DNA of 31,585 bases from UBA5336 sp964412785 (GTDB lineage Bacteria > Pseudomonadota > Alphaproteobacteria > Caulobacterales > Hyphomonadaceae): contig CAYPQD010000026.1 in NCBI GenBank assembly GCA_964412785.1, positions 1 through 31,585 on the forward strand, written 5' to 3'. Below are positions 1 through 7,470 of the stretch, piece by piece (positions within the stretch are counted from its first letter, which is position 1; the number at the start of each line of letters is the position of its first letter). Under the pieces are notes generated by a model that was given only the letters and a program-made list of their open reading frames with translations, did no database searches and had not been told where the DNA came from. The position numbers were made by a program, and so were the translations under genes.

Positions 1-145
1 CAAGGTCTGGATCTACAAGGGCGAGATCATGGAGCATGATCCGATGGCCCAGGACCGGAAGCTGGAAAGCTCCGGCCAGGCTCGCGCGCGGGCGAACGCC
101 GCGCAGCGCGGCCCGGCTTCGGGGCCGCAGGGCGGAGGCGCATGA
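1..145 (+). CDS. rpsC: 30S ribosomal protein S3 (uS3), C-terminal fragment
   Basis: This is the last 47 codons of an open frame that enters from the left edge, with the first complete codon at base 2 and the TGA stop at 143-145. It opens with KVWIYKGEIM, the conserved end of the S3 C-terminal domain. An Ala/Gly/Gln/Arg-rich tail follows, as is common at the end of alphaproteobacterial S3. S3 sits at the mRNA entry side of the 30S subunit. The next gene is rplP, the expected neighbour, 7 bases downstream. The identity is firm from motif plus context, although most of the protein lies outside the window. Confidence 0.93.
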   Translation, partial: KVWIYKGEIMEHDPMAQDRKLESSGQARARANAAQRGPASGPQGGGA

Positions 146-152
146 CGCAGCG

Positions 153-569
153 ATGAGACAGCCGAAGCGAACACGGTACCGCAAGGCCTTCAAGGGCCGG
201 ATCCGCGGCAATGCCAAGGGCGGGACCGCCCTGAATTTCGGAACCTATGGCCTCAAGGCTCTGGAGCCTGAGCGCGTGACCGCGCGCCAGATCGAGGCGA
301 CCCGCCGGGCCGTGACGCGCCACATGAAGCGTCAGGGCCGCGTGTGGATCCGGATATTCCCTGACCTGCCGGTGTCGGCCAAGCCGATCGAGGTGCGGAT
401 GGGCAAGGGCAAGGGCTCGGTCGATCGCTGGGTCGCACGGGTCGCGCCCGGCCGCATCCTGTTCGAGATCGACGGGGTGTCTGAGGAAATTGCCATGGAG
501 GCGCTGCGCCTCGGTGCGGCGAAGCTTCCGATCAGGACCAAGGTGGTCAAGCGGATCGAGGGGGTCTGA
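153..569 (+). CDS. rplP: 50S ribosomal protein L16 (uL16)
   Basis: The 138-residue protein is the usual L16 size. It begins MRQPKRTRYRKAFKGRIRG, the family N-terminus, and carries the GTYGLKALEP and RKGKG-type segments that place L16 near the A site and peptidyl-transferase centre. The open frame extends further upstream, but the start is set at 153. Family N-termini begin with this motif, and the upstream codons overlap rpsC in another frame and look unrelated. A GGAGG lies at 134-138. The gene is part of the S10/spc superoperon between rpsC and rpmC. Confidence 0.97.
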   Translation: MRQPKRTRYRKAFKGRIRGNAKGGTALNFGTYGLKALEPERVTARQIEATRRAVTRHMKRQGRVWIRIFPDLPVSAKPIEVRMGKGKGSVDRWVARVAPGRILFEIDGVSEEIAMEALRLGAAKLPIRTKVVKRIEGV

Positions 570-573
570 GCCG

Positions 574-777
574 ATGAAAGCCGATGACATGCGCGGCCGG
601 AGTGCCGACCAGCTGAAGGACGAGCTGCGCCGCCTCAAGAAGGAACAGTTCAACCTGCGCTTCCAGAAGGCAACGGGCCAGCTTGAGAAGACGGGCCGTG
701 TGCAGGCGGTGCGCCGCAGTATTGCCCGGGTGAAGACGATCCTCCGCGAGAAGGCTCGCGCCGAGGCCCAAGGTTAG
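574..777 (+). CDS. rpmC: 50S ribosomal protein L29 (uL29)
   Basis: The 67-residue basic, helical protein has the L29 signature LKDELRRLKKEQFNLRFQ and then the VRRSIARVKT segment. L29 lies by the polypeptide exit tunnel and forms part of the docking site for SRP and trigger factor. The ATG at 574 is 4 bases after the rplP stop, so translation is probably coupled. Starts further upstream would put the frame inside rplP and are rejected. Size and position (rplP-rpmC-rpsQ) are standard. Confidence 0.96.
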   Translation: MKADDMRGRSADQLKDELRRLKKEQFNLRFQKATGQLEKTGRVQAVRRSIARVKTILREKARAEAQG

Positions 778-787
778 GAGTGTCACC

Positions 788-1105
788 ATGCCCAGACGTG
801 TGATGGAAGGTGTGGTCGTATCGACCAAGCAGGACAAGACGGCGGTGGTGCGCGTGGAGCGGACCTATACCCACCCGCTGTACAAGAAGATCGTGCGGCG
901 TTCGAAGAAGTACCACGCCCATGACGAGGCCAATGCTGCGGTAGAGGGCCAGACGGTCGCGATCCGCGAGTGTCCGCCGCGTTCGAAGCTGAAGGTCTGG
1001 GAGATTGTCTCGCCTGAGGAACTGGAACGCGCGGCGGAAGTCCGCCGCCGGGTCGAGGTCCAGGCCGAAGCGGCGGCCCATGCCGATGAGGGAGAGGGCG
1101 CATGA
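788..1105 (+). CDS. rpsQ: 30S ribosomal protein S17 (uS17), with C-terminal extension
   Basis: The 105-residue protein starts MPRRVMEGVVVSTKQDKTA, the conserved S17 OB-fold opening. It has the TYTHPLYKKIVRRSKKYHAHDE strand-loop (split here: TYTHPLYKK then IVRRSKKYHAHDE) and RECPPRSKLKVWEIV. S17 is a primary 16S rRNA-binding protein. Bacterial S17 is commonly about 80-90 residues. Here an Ala/Glu-rich acidic tail of about 20 residues follows the core, a modest lineage-specific addition. A GGAG precedes the ATG. The stop overlaps the rplN start in an ATGA (1102-1105). Confidence 0.96.
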   Translation: MPRRVMEGVVVSTKQDKTAVVRVERTYTHPLYKKIVRRSKKYHAHDEANAAVEGQTVAIRECPPRSKLKVWEIVSPEELERAAEVRRRVEVQAEAAAHADEGEGA

Positions 1106-1470
1106 TCCAGATGCAGACAAATCTGCGTGTCGCCGACAATTCCGGCGCCCGCCGGGTGCAGTGCATCAAGGTGCTCGGCGGTGCCGGGCGTCGCTATGCC
1201 AGCGTGGGTGACGTGATCGTCGTGTCGGTCAAGGAAGCAATTCCGACCGGCCGGGTAAAGAAGGGCGATGTCCGCCGCGCGGTCGTCGTGCGCGTTGCCA
1301 AGGACATCAAGCGCCCCGACGGATCTGTGATCCGGTTCGACACCAATGCTGCCGTACTGGTGAACAATTCGGGCGAGCCGATCGGTACGCGGATTTTCGG
1401 GCCGGTTCCGCGCGAACTGCGTGCGAAGAACCACATGAAGATTGTCTCGCTCGCCCCGGAGGTGCTGTAG
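1102..1470 (+). CDS. rplN: 50S ribosomal protein L14 (uL14)
   Basis: The 122-residue protein is the exact usual length for L14. It begins MIQMQTNLRVADNSGARR and contains DVIVVSVKEAIPTGRVKKGD and the FDTNAAVLVNN segment typical of the family. It ends with the MKIVSLAPEVL terminus. L14 contacts 16S rRNA in an intersubunit bridge and is the docking site of the RsfS silencing factor. Its start overlaps the rpsQ stop by ATGA, which suggests translational coupling. Confidence 0.98.
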   Translation: MIQMQTNLRVADNSGARRVQCIKVLGGAGRRYASVGDVIVVSVKEAIPTGRVKKGDVRRAVVVRVAKDIKRPDGSVIRFDTNAAVLVNNSGEPIGTRIFGPVPRELRAKNHMKIVSLAPEVL

Positions 1471-1472
1471 CC

Positions 1473-1790
1473 ATGGCTGCGAAGATCAGGAAGGGCGACC
1501 GGGTGATGGTGCTGGCCGGCAAGGACAAGGGCCAGATTGGCGAAGTCCTGCGGGTCATGCCCAGGGAGAGCCGTGTCGTCGTTCAGGGCATCAACATCGT
1601 GACCCGGCACCAGAAGCCGGGCCAGTTGGAGGCCGGCGGGATCAAACGCTTCGAGGCGCCGCTTCATGTCTCCAATGTGGCGCATATCGACCCGCGCGAC
1701 GGCAAGCCGACGCGTGTCGGTTTTCGCACTGATGAGCACGGCCGCAAGACGCGCTTTGCCAAACGTTCCGGAGAGTCGATCGATGTCTGA
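1473..1790 (+). CDS. rplX: 50S ribosomal protein L24 (uL24)
   Basis: The 105-residue protein has an N-terminal KOW motif (KIRKGDRVMVLAGKDKGQIG, residues 4-23). The GINIVTRHQKP loop and the IDPRDGKPTRVGF segment of L24 follow. It initiates 50S assembly by binding the 5' end of 23S rRNA and lies at the tunnel exit. The start is 2 bases after the rplN stop. The 3' end overlaps the rplE start by 8 bases. Confidence 0.97.
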   Translation: MAAKIRKGDRVMVLAGKDKGQIGEVLRVMPRESRVVVQGINIVTRHQKPGQLEAGGIKRFEAPLHVSNVAHIDPRDGKPTRVGFRTDEHGRKTRFAKRSGESIDV

Positions 1791-2337
1791 GACGTATGAA
1801 CCGCGGCTGAAGAGAAAGTACAGCGATCAGATCCGCACCGCGCTCACCGAAGAGTTCGGCTATACCAACCCCATGCAGGTGCCTCGGCTGGACAAGGTCG
1901 TGCTCAACATGGGTGTCGGCGAGGCGGTTTCCGATTCCAAGAAGATCAAGCTGGCGCTTGAGGAACTTGCCCTGATTGCGGGGCAGAAGCCGGTTGCCAC
2001 CAAGGCGCGCAAGTCGATCGCCGGCTTCAAGCTGCGCGAGGGCATGCCGATCGGCGCGAAGGTGACATTGCGGCGCGAGCGCATGTATGAGTTCCTCGAC
2101 CGGTTGGTGACGATCGCCCTGCCTCGGGTGAAGGACTTCCGGGGCCTCAACGCCAGGAGCTTCGACGGCCGCGGCAATTATGCCATGGGCGTCAGGGAGC
2201 ACATCGTGTTTCCAGAGATCAATTACGATCAGGTCGAGACCATGCGTGGCCTCGACATCATCGTCTGCACCACAGCCAAAACGAACGACGAAGCCCGGGC
2301 ACTGCTTGCTGCCTGCGGCTTCCCGTTCCGGACCTAG
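1783..2337 (+). CDS. rplE: 50S ribosomal protein L5 (uL5)
   Basis: The 184-residue protein has the L5 N-terminus (YEPRLKRKYSDQIRTALTEE) and the signature VPRLDKVVLNMGVGEA. It also has GQKPVATKARKSIAGFKLRE, a 5S rRNA/P-site tRNA contact region, and the C-terminal DIIVCTTAKTNDEARALL. L5 binds 5S rRNA with L18 and L25 in the central protuberance. The start at 1783 lies inside the rplX stop region (8-base overlap). Longer upstream starts would lie entirely within rplX and lack family resemblance. The preferred length matches the family (about 180 residues). Confidence 0.97.
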   Translation: MSETYEPRLKRKYSDQIRTALTEEFGYTNPMQVPRLDKVVLNMGVGEAVSDSKKIKLALEELALIAGQKPVATKARKSIAGFKLREGMPIGAKVTLRRERMYEFLDRLVTIALPRVKDFRGLNARSFDGRGNYAMGVREHIVFPEINYDQVETMRGLDIIVCTTAKTNDEARALLAACGFPFRT

Positions 2338-2363
2338 CGCTTCAAGGGGACTTTTGACGGACC

Positions 2364-2669
2364 ATGGCCAAGAAAAGCGCAATCGAACGCAATGACAAAC
2401 GCCGCCGCATGGTGGCGAAATATGCTGAACGGCGGGCGAAGCTCAAGGCGATCGCGATGGATGCGGACCGCCCGCTAGAGGAACGGTTCAAGGCCCGCCT
2501 TAAGCTGGCCGGACTGCCGCGGAACTCCGCACCGGTGCGCGTGCGCAATCGTTGCGAGGTGACCGGACGCCCGCGCGGCTATTACCGCAAGATGCGGATG
2601 TCGCGGATTGCCCTGCGCGAGCTTGGCTCCAAGGGCCTCGTGCCCGGCCTGGTCAAGTCGAGCTGGTAG
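2364..2669 (+). CDS. rpsN: 30S ribosomal protein S14 (uS14), long zinc-free type
   Basis: The 101-residue protein is the long form of S14. MAKKSAIERNDKRRRMVAKY opens it, LPRNSAPVRVRNRCEVTGRP lies at about 60-80, and GYYRKMRMSRIALRELG ends the core. The CxxC pairs of the short zinc-binding form are absent: only one Cys is visible, in NRCEVTGRP. S14 is a late 30S-head assembly protein. A 26-base spacer separates it from rplE. Order rplE-rpsN-rpsH is standard for the spc operon. Confidence 0.97.
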   Translation: MAKKSAIERNDKRRRMVAKYAERRAKLKAIAMDADRPLEERFKARLKLAGLPRNSAPVRVRNRCEVTGRPRGYYRKMRMSRIALRELGSKGLVPGLVKSSW

Positions 2670-2685
2670 GAGAGGAGAGACCAAG

Positions 2686-3081
2686 ATGAACATTTCCGAT
2701 CCTCTCGGCGACATGCTGACCCGCATCCGCAATGCACAGATGCGCGGCAAGTCGGTCGTCATCACGCCTGCCTCCAAGCTTCGCCGCCGCGTTCTCGAGG
2801 TGCTGCAGGATGAGGGCTTCATTCGCGGGTATGTGGAAGTTGAAAAGGACGGCCACCGTCAGATCGAGATCGAGCTGAAATACCATGAGGGCCAGCCGGT
2901 GATTTCCGAGCTTGCCCGCATCTCGAAGCCCGGCCGCCGGGTCTATTCGTCCGTTGGCGATATCCCCCTGGTGCGAAATGGCCTCGGCATCTCGATCCTG
3001 TCGACGTCGAAGGGCGTCATGTCGGATCACCGTGCCCGCAATGAGAATGTGGGCGGGGAAGTCCTCTGCAGGGTGTTCTAG
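2686..3081 (+). CDS. rpsH: 30S ribosomal protein S8 (uS8)
   Basis: The 131-residue protein is typical of S8. It has the N-terminal DPLGDMLTRIRNAQMRGK and ends with the diagnostic GLGISILSTSKGVMSDHRAR then NVGGEVLCRVF. S8 is a primary binder of the central domain of 16S rRNA; in E. coli it also represses its own spc operon. The ATG at 2686 follows a clear purine-rich ribosome site (AGGAGAGGAGAG, from 2668). Upstream in-frame starts would run into rpsN and are rejected. No spc-type S8 operator could be confidently recognised near rplE. Confidence 0.97.
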   Translation: MNISDPLGDMLTRIRNAQMRGKSVVITPASKLRRRVLEVLQDEGFIRGYVEVEKDGHRQIEIELKYHEGQPVISELARISKPGRRVYSSVGDIPLVRNGLGISILSTSKGVMSDHRARNENVGGEVLCRVF

Positions 3082-3090
3082 GAGCGCGTC

Positions 3091-3702
3091 ATGTCCCGTA
3101 TCGGAAAACTCCCCATCCCCCTGCCCAAGGGCACCACGGTGGCCGTCGAAGGCCAGCGCGTGGAAGCCAGGGGCGCCAAGGGCCAGCTCAGCCTTGTGGT
3201 GTCTGACCTGATCACGCCGCGCCTTGAGGACGGCGAGCTCAGCCTGATGCCGCGCGACGACCTCGTGGAGAGGGCCAATGGCCGGATTGCCGCCAATGAG
3301 GCCAAGGGCAAGAAGAAGATCACCTTCGCCGAAGCCCTCGACCAGAATGCGCGCACCCAGTGGGGCACGGCACGGGCGCGGGCGGCGAACATGATCCACG
3401 GCGTCAGCGAGGGATACACCCGCACGCTGGAGCTTGAAGGCGTTGGCTACCGGGCTCAATTGCAGGGCAGGGCGCTGAAGCTCGCGCTTGGCCTGTCCCA
3501 CGACGTCGTCTTCGATCCGCCGGAGGGCATCGACATTGCCTGTCCCAAGCCGACCGAGATCGTGATCACCGGGATCGACAAGCAGGTCGTCGGCCAGGTG
3601 GCCGCCGATATCCGCAGCTTCCGGCCGCCGGAGCCCTACAAGGGCAAGGGCATCCGCTACAAGGGCGAGTATATCCGCCGCAAGGAAGGCAAGAAGAAGT
3701 AG
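3091..3702 (+). CDS. rplF: 50S ribosomal protein L6 (uL6) with an internal insertion
   Basis: The protein has 203 residues. Bacterial L6 is usually about 177. The N-terminal domain (MSRIGKLPIPLPKG) and the C-terminal domain (TRTLELEGVGYRAQLQG; PTEIVITGIDKQVVGQVAAD; PPEPYKGKGIRY; RRKEGKKK) are canonical. The extra length sits between MPRDD (residues 53-57) and TQWGTARA (from residue 89). It is an Ala/Lys/Glu-rich segment at about residues 58-84 (bases 3262-3342) that has no counterpart in the E. coli protein as I recall it. Frame and codon use run through it unbroken, so it looks translated. L6 binds 23S rRNA near the sarcin-ricin loop and factor-binding site. Confidence 0.96.
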   Translation: MSRIGKLPIPLPKGTTVAVEGQRVEARGAKGQLSLVVSDLITPRLEDGELSLMPRDDLVERANGRIAANEAKGKKKITFAEALDQNARTQWGTARARAANMIHGVSEGYTRTLELEGVGYRAQLQGRALKLALGLSHDVVFDPPEGIDIACPKPTEIVITGIDKQVVGQVAADIRSFRPPEPYKGKGIRYKGEYIRRKEGKKK

Positions 3703-3706
3703 CGCC

Positions 3707-4069
3707 ATGAAGACCGTACGCGAAAAACGCCTGCGCAGGGCGCAACGAATCCGCACCCAGCTCCGCAAGCTGGCCGAGGACCGGCCCCGCTTGTCAGTGG
3801 CGCGCAGCCACAAGAACATTTCCGCGCAGATCATCGATGACGAGAAGGGCGTGACGATTGCCGCTGCCTCGTCCCTGGAAAAGGGTCTGCGCGACGGTCT
3901 GCGTACCGGCGCCGATCAGGAGGCCGCTGCAAGGGTCGGTGCGCTGATCGCAGAGCGCGCAAAGGCCGCCGGCATCGACCGTGTCGTTTTCGATCGCAGC
4001 GGGTTCAGGTTCCATGGTCGCGTCAAGGCGCTGGCCGATGCCGCCCGCGAGGGCGGTCTCAACTTCTAG
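3707..4069 (+). CDS. rplR: 50S ribosomal protein L18 (uL18)
   Basis: The 120-residue protein is family length. It has the very basic N-terminus that binds 5S rRNA (REKRLRRAQRIRTQLRK), the RPRLSVARSHKNISAQIIDD strand pair, and the C-terminal DRVVFDRSGFRFHGRVKALA followed by AAREGGLNF. L18 works with L5 to bring 5S rRNA into the central protuberance. The gene starts 4 bases after the rplF stop and ends 13 bases before rpsE. Confidence 0.97.
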   Translation: MKTVREKRLRRAQRIRTQLRKLAEDRPRLSVARSHKNISAQIIDDEKGVTIAAASSLEKGLRDGLRTGADQEAAARVGALIAERAKAAGIDRVVFDRSGFRFHGRVKALADAAREGGLNF

Positions 4070-4082
4070 GAAGGGCGACCAC

Positions 4083-4691
4083 ATGTCGGACAGCCAGGGA
4101 CAGGGTGGCCGCGGTCGCGGCCGGGACAATCGCCGCGATCGCCGCGACCGCGACGAGGAGCAGAGCGAGATTGTCGACAAGCTCGTCGGCATCAACCGTG
4201 TTGCCAAGACCGTGAAGGGCGGCAAGAATTTCGGTTTTGCCGCGCTTGTTGTTGTCGGTGACCAGAAGGGCCGCGCCGGCTTCGGCAAGGGCAAGGCCCG
4301 CGAGGTGCCTGAAGCCATCCGCAAGGCGACCGAGGAGGCCAAGCGCAACATGGTCCGCGTTCCGCTGCGCGAGGGTCGTACGCTGCACCATGACGGCAAG
4401 GGCCGCTGGGGCGCCGGACGGGTGGTCCTGCGCGCCGCACCGCCCGGGACCGGCGTGATCGCCGGCGGCCCGATGCGCGCTGTGATGGAGGTTCTCGGCG
4501 TGCAGGACGTGGTGGGCAAGTCCATCGGCTCGTCCAATCCCTACAACATGGTGCGTGCGACCTTTGACGCGCTGAAGGAACAGGCCAGCCCCCGTTCGGT
4601 TGCCTCCAAGCGCGGGCTCAGGGTGCAGGACGTGGTCGGTCGGCGCGATGATGGCGCTTCCGAGGCCGGCCTCACAGAAACCGGCAGCTGA
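4083..4691 (+). CDS. rpsE: 30S ribosomal protein S5 (uS5)
   Basis: The 202-residue protein starts with a disordered Gly/Arg/Asp-rich leader (about residues 1-25) and then the S5 core. The core has EIVDKLVGINRVAKTVKGGK, FGKGKAREVPEAIRKATEEA, and GTGVIAGGPMRAVMEVLGV through SNPYNMVRATFDALK. S5 helps form the mRNA entry channel and acts in decoding fidelity. The ATG at 4083 is preceded by GGAAGGG at 4069-4075. Alternative upstream starts lie inside rplR. The Arg-rich leader is common in alphaproteobacterial S5. Confidence 0.97.
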   Translation: MSDSQGQGGRGRGRDNRRDRRDRDEEQSEIVDKLVGINRVAKTVKGGKNFGFAALVVVGDQKGRAGFGKGKAREVPEAIRKATEEAKRNMVRVPLREGRTLHHDGKGRWGAGRVVLRAAPPGTGVIAGGPMRAVMEVLGVQDVVGKSIGSSNPYNMVRATFDALKEQASPRSVASKRGLRVQDVVGRRDDGASEAGLTETGS

Positions 4692-4702
4692 GGAGAGGCT
4701 CC

Positions 4703-4888
4703 ATGGCAGGCAAGACCATCCGTATCCGCCAGACCGGCAGCCCGATCCGCCGCGCCGAGGTGCAGAGAAGGACGCTGATCGGCCTCGGGCTCAACAAGGT
4801 CGGCCGCGAACGCGTGCTGGAAGACACCCCGGCCGTGCGCGGAATGATCAACAAGGTGGCGCACATGGTGGAGATCGTCGAGGAGTAG
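4703..4888 (+). CDS. rpmD: 50S ribosomal protein L30 (uL30)
   Basis: This 61-residue small protein matches the L30 fold. It has a KTIRIRQTGSPIRR strand, then the GLGLNKVGRERVLEDTPAVR loop-helix, and MINKVAHMVEIVEE at the end. L30 is a late-added 50S protein. The preceding GAGGAGAGG provides a ribosome site. The position between rpsE and rplO is standard. The spacer after it (4889-4940) has a small CTCCCGG/CGGCTCC-type inverted motif but no obvious terminator. Confidence 0.96.
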   Translation: MAGKTIRIRQTGSPIRRAEVQRRTLIGLGLNKVGRERVLEDTPAVRGMINKVAHMVEIVEE

Positions 4889-4940
4889 GCCTCCCGGCGG
4901 CTCCTTCCGGCTGCGACCGCGCAACAAGAACGAGACCGAT

Positions 4941-5420
4941 ATGAAACTGAACGAACTTTCCCCCGCAGACGGCGCCACCAAGGCGCGCAAGCGTGTCGGG
5001 CGCGGTGTCGGCTCGGGCAAGGGCAAGACGGCAGGCCGAGGCGTCAAGGGCCAGAAAGCGCGCTCGGGCGTCGCGATCAACGGCTTTGAGGGCGGCCAGA
5101 TGCCGATCTACATGCGCCTTCCAAAACGCGGTTTCACCAATGCCCATGCCAAGCGCTTTGCCTGGGTGAATCTCGGACGGATCAGCCAGGCCATCGAGGC
5201 CGGCAAGCTGAAGGCCGGTGAGGTGACCGAGGAGACGCTGGTCAGGGCGGGCCTGGTGCGCCGGGTCAAGGATGGCGTGCGCCTGCTCGGCAAGGGCGAG
5301 GCGCCGAAGAATGCGAAGATCACGGTGACAGGGGCCTCGCGCTCGGCGGTGGCGGCGGTCGAGGCAGCCGGAGGATCGGTGACGCTGACCGGCGCCATTG
5401 CCGATGCGGAAACTGCCTGA
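4941..5420 (+). CDS. rplO: 50S ribosomal protein L15 (uL15)
   Basis: The 159-residue protein shows the glycine/lysine-rich N-terminal extension of L15 (RKRVGRGVGSGKGKTAGRG then VKGQKARSG), which threads into 23S rRNA. FEGGQMPIYMRLPKRGFTN follows, and the globular C-terminal half contains KITVTGASRSAVAAVEAAGG. L15 is an important mid-assembly 50S protein. It ends 87 bases before secY, a gap that holds a terminator-like hairpin (see 5464-5493). Confidence 0.97.
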   Translation: MKLNELSPADGATKARKRVGRGVGSGKGKTAGRGVKGQKARSGVAINGFEGGQMPIYMRLPKRGFTNAHAKRFAWVNLGRISQAIEAGKLKAGEVTEETLVRAGLVRRVKDGVRLLGKGEAPKNAKITVTGASRSAVAAVEAAGGSVTLTGAIADAETA

Positions 5421-5463
5421 CGCCAGCCCCTGTCGGTAAAACGTGTCTTCACAAACCCGGGCA

Positions 5464-5493
5464 GGCCGCCGATGTTGGCGGCCAAGCCTTTTT
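5464..5493 (+). terminator. Terminator-like hairpin between rplO and secY
   Basis: GGCCGCC (5464-5470) and GGCGGCC (5477-5483) are perfect inverted repeats separated by a 6-base loop. AAGCC and a run of five T (5489-5493) follow. The shape is that of a weak intrinsic terminator or attenuator. It ends one base before the secY ribosome site, so it could also mask or expose that site. Whether it terminates, attenuates or merely protects upstream RNA cannot be told from sequence. Confidence 0.5.
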
Positions 5494-5507
5494 GAGGAGG
5501 GTCACGC

Positions 5508-6866
5508 GTGGCCTCTGCAGCCGAACAACTCGCTCGCAATGTCAATTTCGACAGTTTCGCGAAGGCCAAGGACCTGCAGAAGCGGATCCTCTTCACCCTT
5601 GGCATTCTCGTGCTGTACCGGCTCGGGACCTTTATCCCGGTTCCGGGCCTTGATCCGGCGGCCTTTGCGCAGTTCTTCGAGGGACAGTCGGGTGGCCTGC
5701 TGGCGACCTACAACATGTTCTCCGGCGGCGCACTGGAACGGATGGGGGTCTTTGCCCTCAATGTCATGCCCTACATCACCGCGTCGATCATCATGCAGAT
5801 GATGGCGACTGCCTCGCCCAGCCTTGAGAAGCTGAAGAAGGAAGGCGAGGCGGGCCGCAAGCAGATCAACCAGTACACCCGCTACCTCACGCTCGGTTTC
5901 GCACTGGTGCAGTCCTTCGGCATTTCAATGGGCCTGCGGGGCATGAGCCTGGACTCCGTGCCTGGCTGGTTCTTCGTTCTGACCGGTGTCGTCACGCTGA
6001 CTGGCGGCACCATGCTTCTGATGTGGATGGGTGAGCAGATCACGGCCCGCGGCATCGGTAACGGCATTTCGCTGATCATCTTCGCGGGCATCATCGCGGA
6101 AATGCCGCGGGCAATCTTCAACCTTCTCGCACAGGCGCGGGCAACGTCGGTCAACGTCGCCTTCATCCTGATCATCACCGCGCTGGTGATCGCGCTGGTG
6201 GTGTTCATCGTTTTCATTGAACGATCACAGCGGCGCCTGCTCATCCAGTATCCCAAGCGCCAGCAGGGCAACATGATGCAGCAGGGGCAGAGTTCCTTCC
6301 TGCCGCTCAAGATCAACACGTCGGGTGTCATCCCGCCGATCTTCGCATCAGCCCTCCTGATGCTGCCGCTGACCGTGGTCGGCTTTTCCGGCGGGGCGGC
6401 GGATGCCGGCGGCGTCGCAGCCAGCAGCAGCGGTGCGCTGGCGTGGCTGGCGCGTACCTTCTCACCCGGCTCATGGGTCTATATCGCCACCTATGGCGTG
6501 CTGATCGCCTTCTTCTGCTTCTTCTACACCTCGATCATGTTCAACCCGGCCGACACGGCCGACAATTTGCGCAAATATGGCGGCTTCATTCCAGGCATAC
6601 GGCCGGGCAAGAACACCGCAGCCTATATCGACTATGTGTTGACTCGACTGACAACGATTGGTGCGATCTATCTGGTGTTTGTGTGCATCCTGCCGGAACT
6701 TCTCCGGCGATATTATCCGGAGATCCCTTTCTATATCGGTGGCACATCCCTTCTGATCGTCGTCTCGGTCACCATGGACACCGTCACCCAAATACAGTCC
6801 CACATGATCGCACACCAGTATGAGGGGATGATCAAGAAATCACGCTTGGGAGGGCGCAAGAGATGA
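5508..6866 (+). CDS. secY: Protein translocase subunit SecY
   Basis: This 452-residue polytopic membrane protein is the channel of the Sec translocon. It opens with SFAKAKDLQKRILFTLGILV and the GTFIPVPGLDP loop. The FSGGALERMGVFALNVMPYI segment (second helix) follows, then GEQITARGIGNGISLIIFAG, the cytoplasmic NPADTADNLRKYGGFIPGIR loop, and MIKKSRLGGRKR at the C-terminus. Ten hydrophobic spans are expected and are consistent with the pattern seen. The start is GTG at 5508, preceded by a strong GAGGAGGG (5494-5501). The stop overlaps adk by ATGA (6863-6866). Confidence 0.97.
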   Translation: MASAAEQLARNVNFDSFAKAKDLQKRILFTLGILVLYRLGTFIPVPGLDPAAFAQFFEGQSGGLLATYNMFSGGALERMGVFALNVMPYITASIIMQMMATASPSLEKLKKEGEAGRKQINQYTRYLTLGFALVQSFGISMGLRGMSLDSVPGWFFVLTGVVTLTGGTMLLMWMGEQITARGIGNGISLIIFAGIIAEMPRAIFNLLAQARATSVNVAFILIITALVIALVVFIVFIERSQRRLLIQYPKRQQGNMMQQGQSSFLPLKINTSGVIPPIFASALLMLPLTVVGFSGGAADAGGVAASSSGALAWLARTFSPGSWVYIATYGVLIAFFCFFYTSIMFNPADTADNLRKYGGFIPGIRPGKNTAAYIDYVLTRLTTIGAIYLVFVCILPELLRRYYPEIPFYIGGTSLLIVVSVTMDTVTQIQSHMIAHQYEGMIKKSRLGGRKR

Positions 6867-7438
6867 ACCTGATCCTGTTCGGACCGCCGGCAGCAGGCAA
6901 GGGCACCCAGGCCCGGCGCCTGGTCGAGACACGGGGCTATGTGCAGCTCTCAACCGGTGACATGCTCCGCGCGGCGCGCGCCTCGGGCACCGAGCTTGGA
7001 CAGATGGTGGCCAAGATCATGGATGAGGGCGGTCTCGTCTCCGACGAGATCGTGATCGACCTGATTGATGAGCAGCTGACCGCAAGGGCCGACGCGCCGG
7101 GCTTCATCTTCGATGGCTTTCCGCGCACGCTGGGCCAGGCTGAAGCCCTCGACACGCTGCTGCAGCGCCGCGGCAGAACCGTCCACCGGGTGATCCGCCT
7201 GTGCGTCGACGAGGACCAGCTGATGGCCCGCATTACGAGGCGCTTCGAAGAGGAAGGCCGCAAGGACGACAATCCGGAAACCTTCCGCACCCGGCTTGAG
7301 AAGTACAATGCTGACACCGCGCCACTGATACCGGTCTATGCCGAACAGGGCAAGCTGCATGAGGTCGATGGCATGCAGGCGCCGGGTGATGTCGCCCGCG
7401 ACATCGACGCCGTGCTTGCGGGCGTCGATCCGGGATGA
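6863..7438 (+). CDS. adk: Adenylate kinase (short-LID type)
   Basis: This 191-residue cytosolic enzyme interconverts AMP + ATP and 2 ADP. The P-loop GPPAAGKGT is at residues 7-15. YVQLSTGDMLRAA follows, then the AMP-binding DGFPRTLGQAEAL, and the LID region ITRRFEEEGRKDDNPETFR. The LID is short and has no four-Cys zinc site, as in other alphaproteobacterial enzymes. The start overlaps the secY stop, so the two are probably translationally coupled. The gene closes the secY segment; a 164-base gap with a promoter follows. Confidence 0.97.
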   Translation: MNLILFGPPAAGKGTQARRLVETRGYVQLSTGDMLRAARASGTELGQMVAKIMDEGGLVSDEIVIDLIDEQLTARADAPGFIFDGFPRTLGQAEALDTLLQRRGRTVHRVIRLCVDEDQLMARITRRFEEEGRKDDNPETFRTRLEKYNADTAPLIPVYAEQGKLHEVDGMQAPGDVARDIDAVLAGVDPG

Positions 7439-7470
7439 GGCGCGTCAGGAGCGCGGCTGAAAGAGTGCAG

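Noticed and set aside
2653..3834. 393-codon minus-strand open frame opposite rpsH, rplF and rplR
   Set aside because: It is antisense to three clear ribosomal protein genes, with no ribosome site or known domain.
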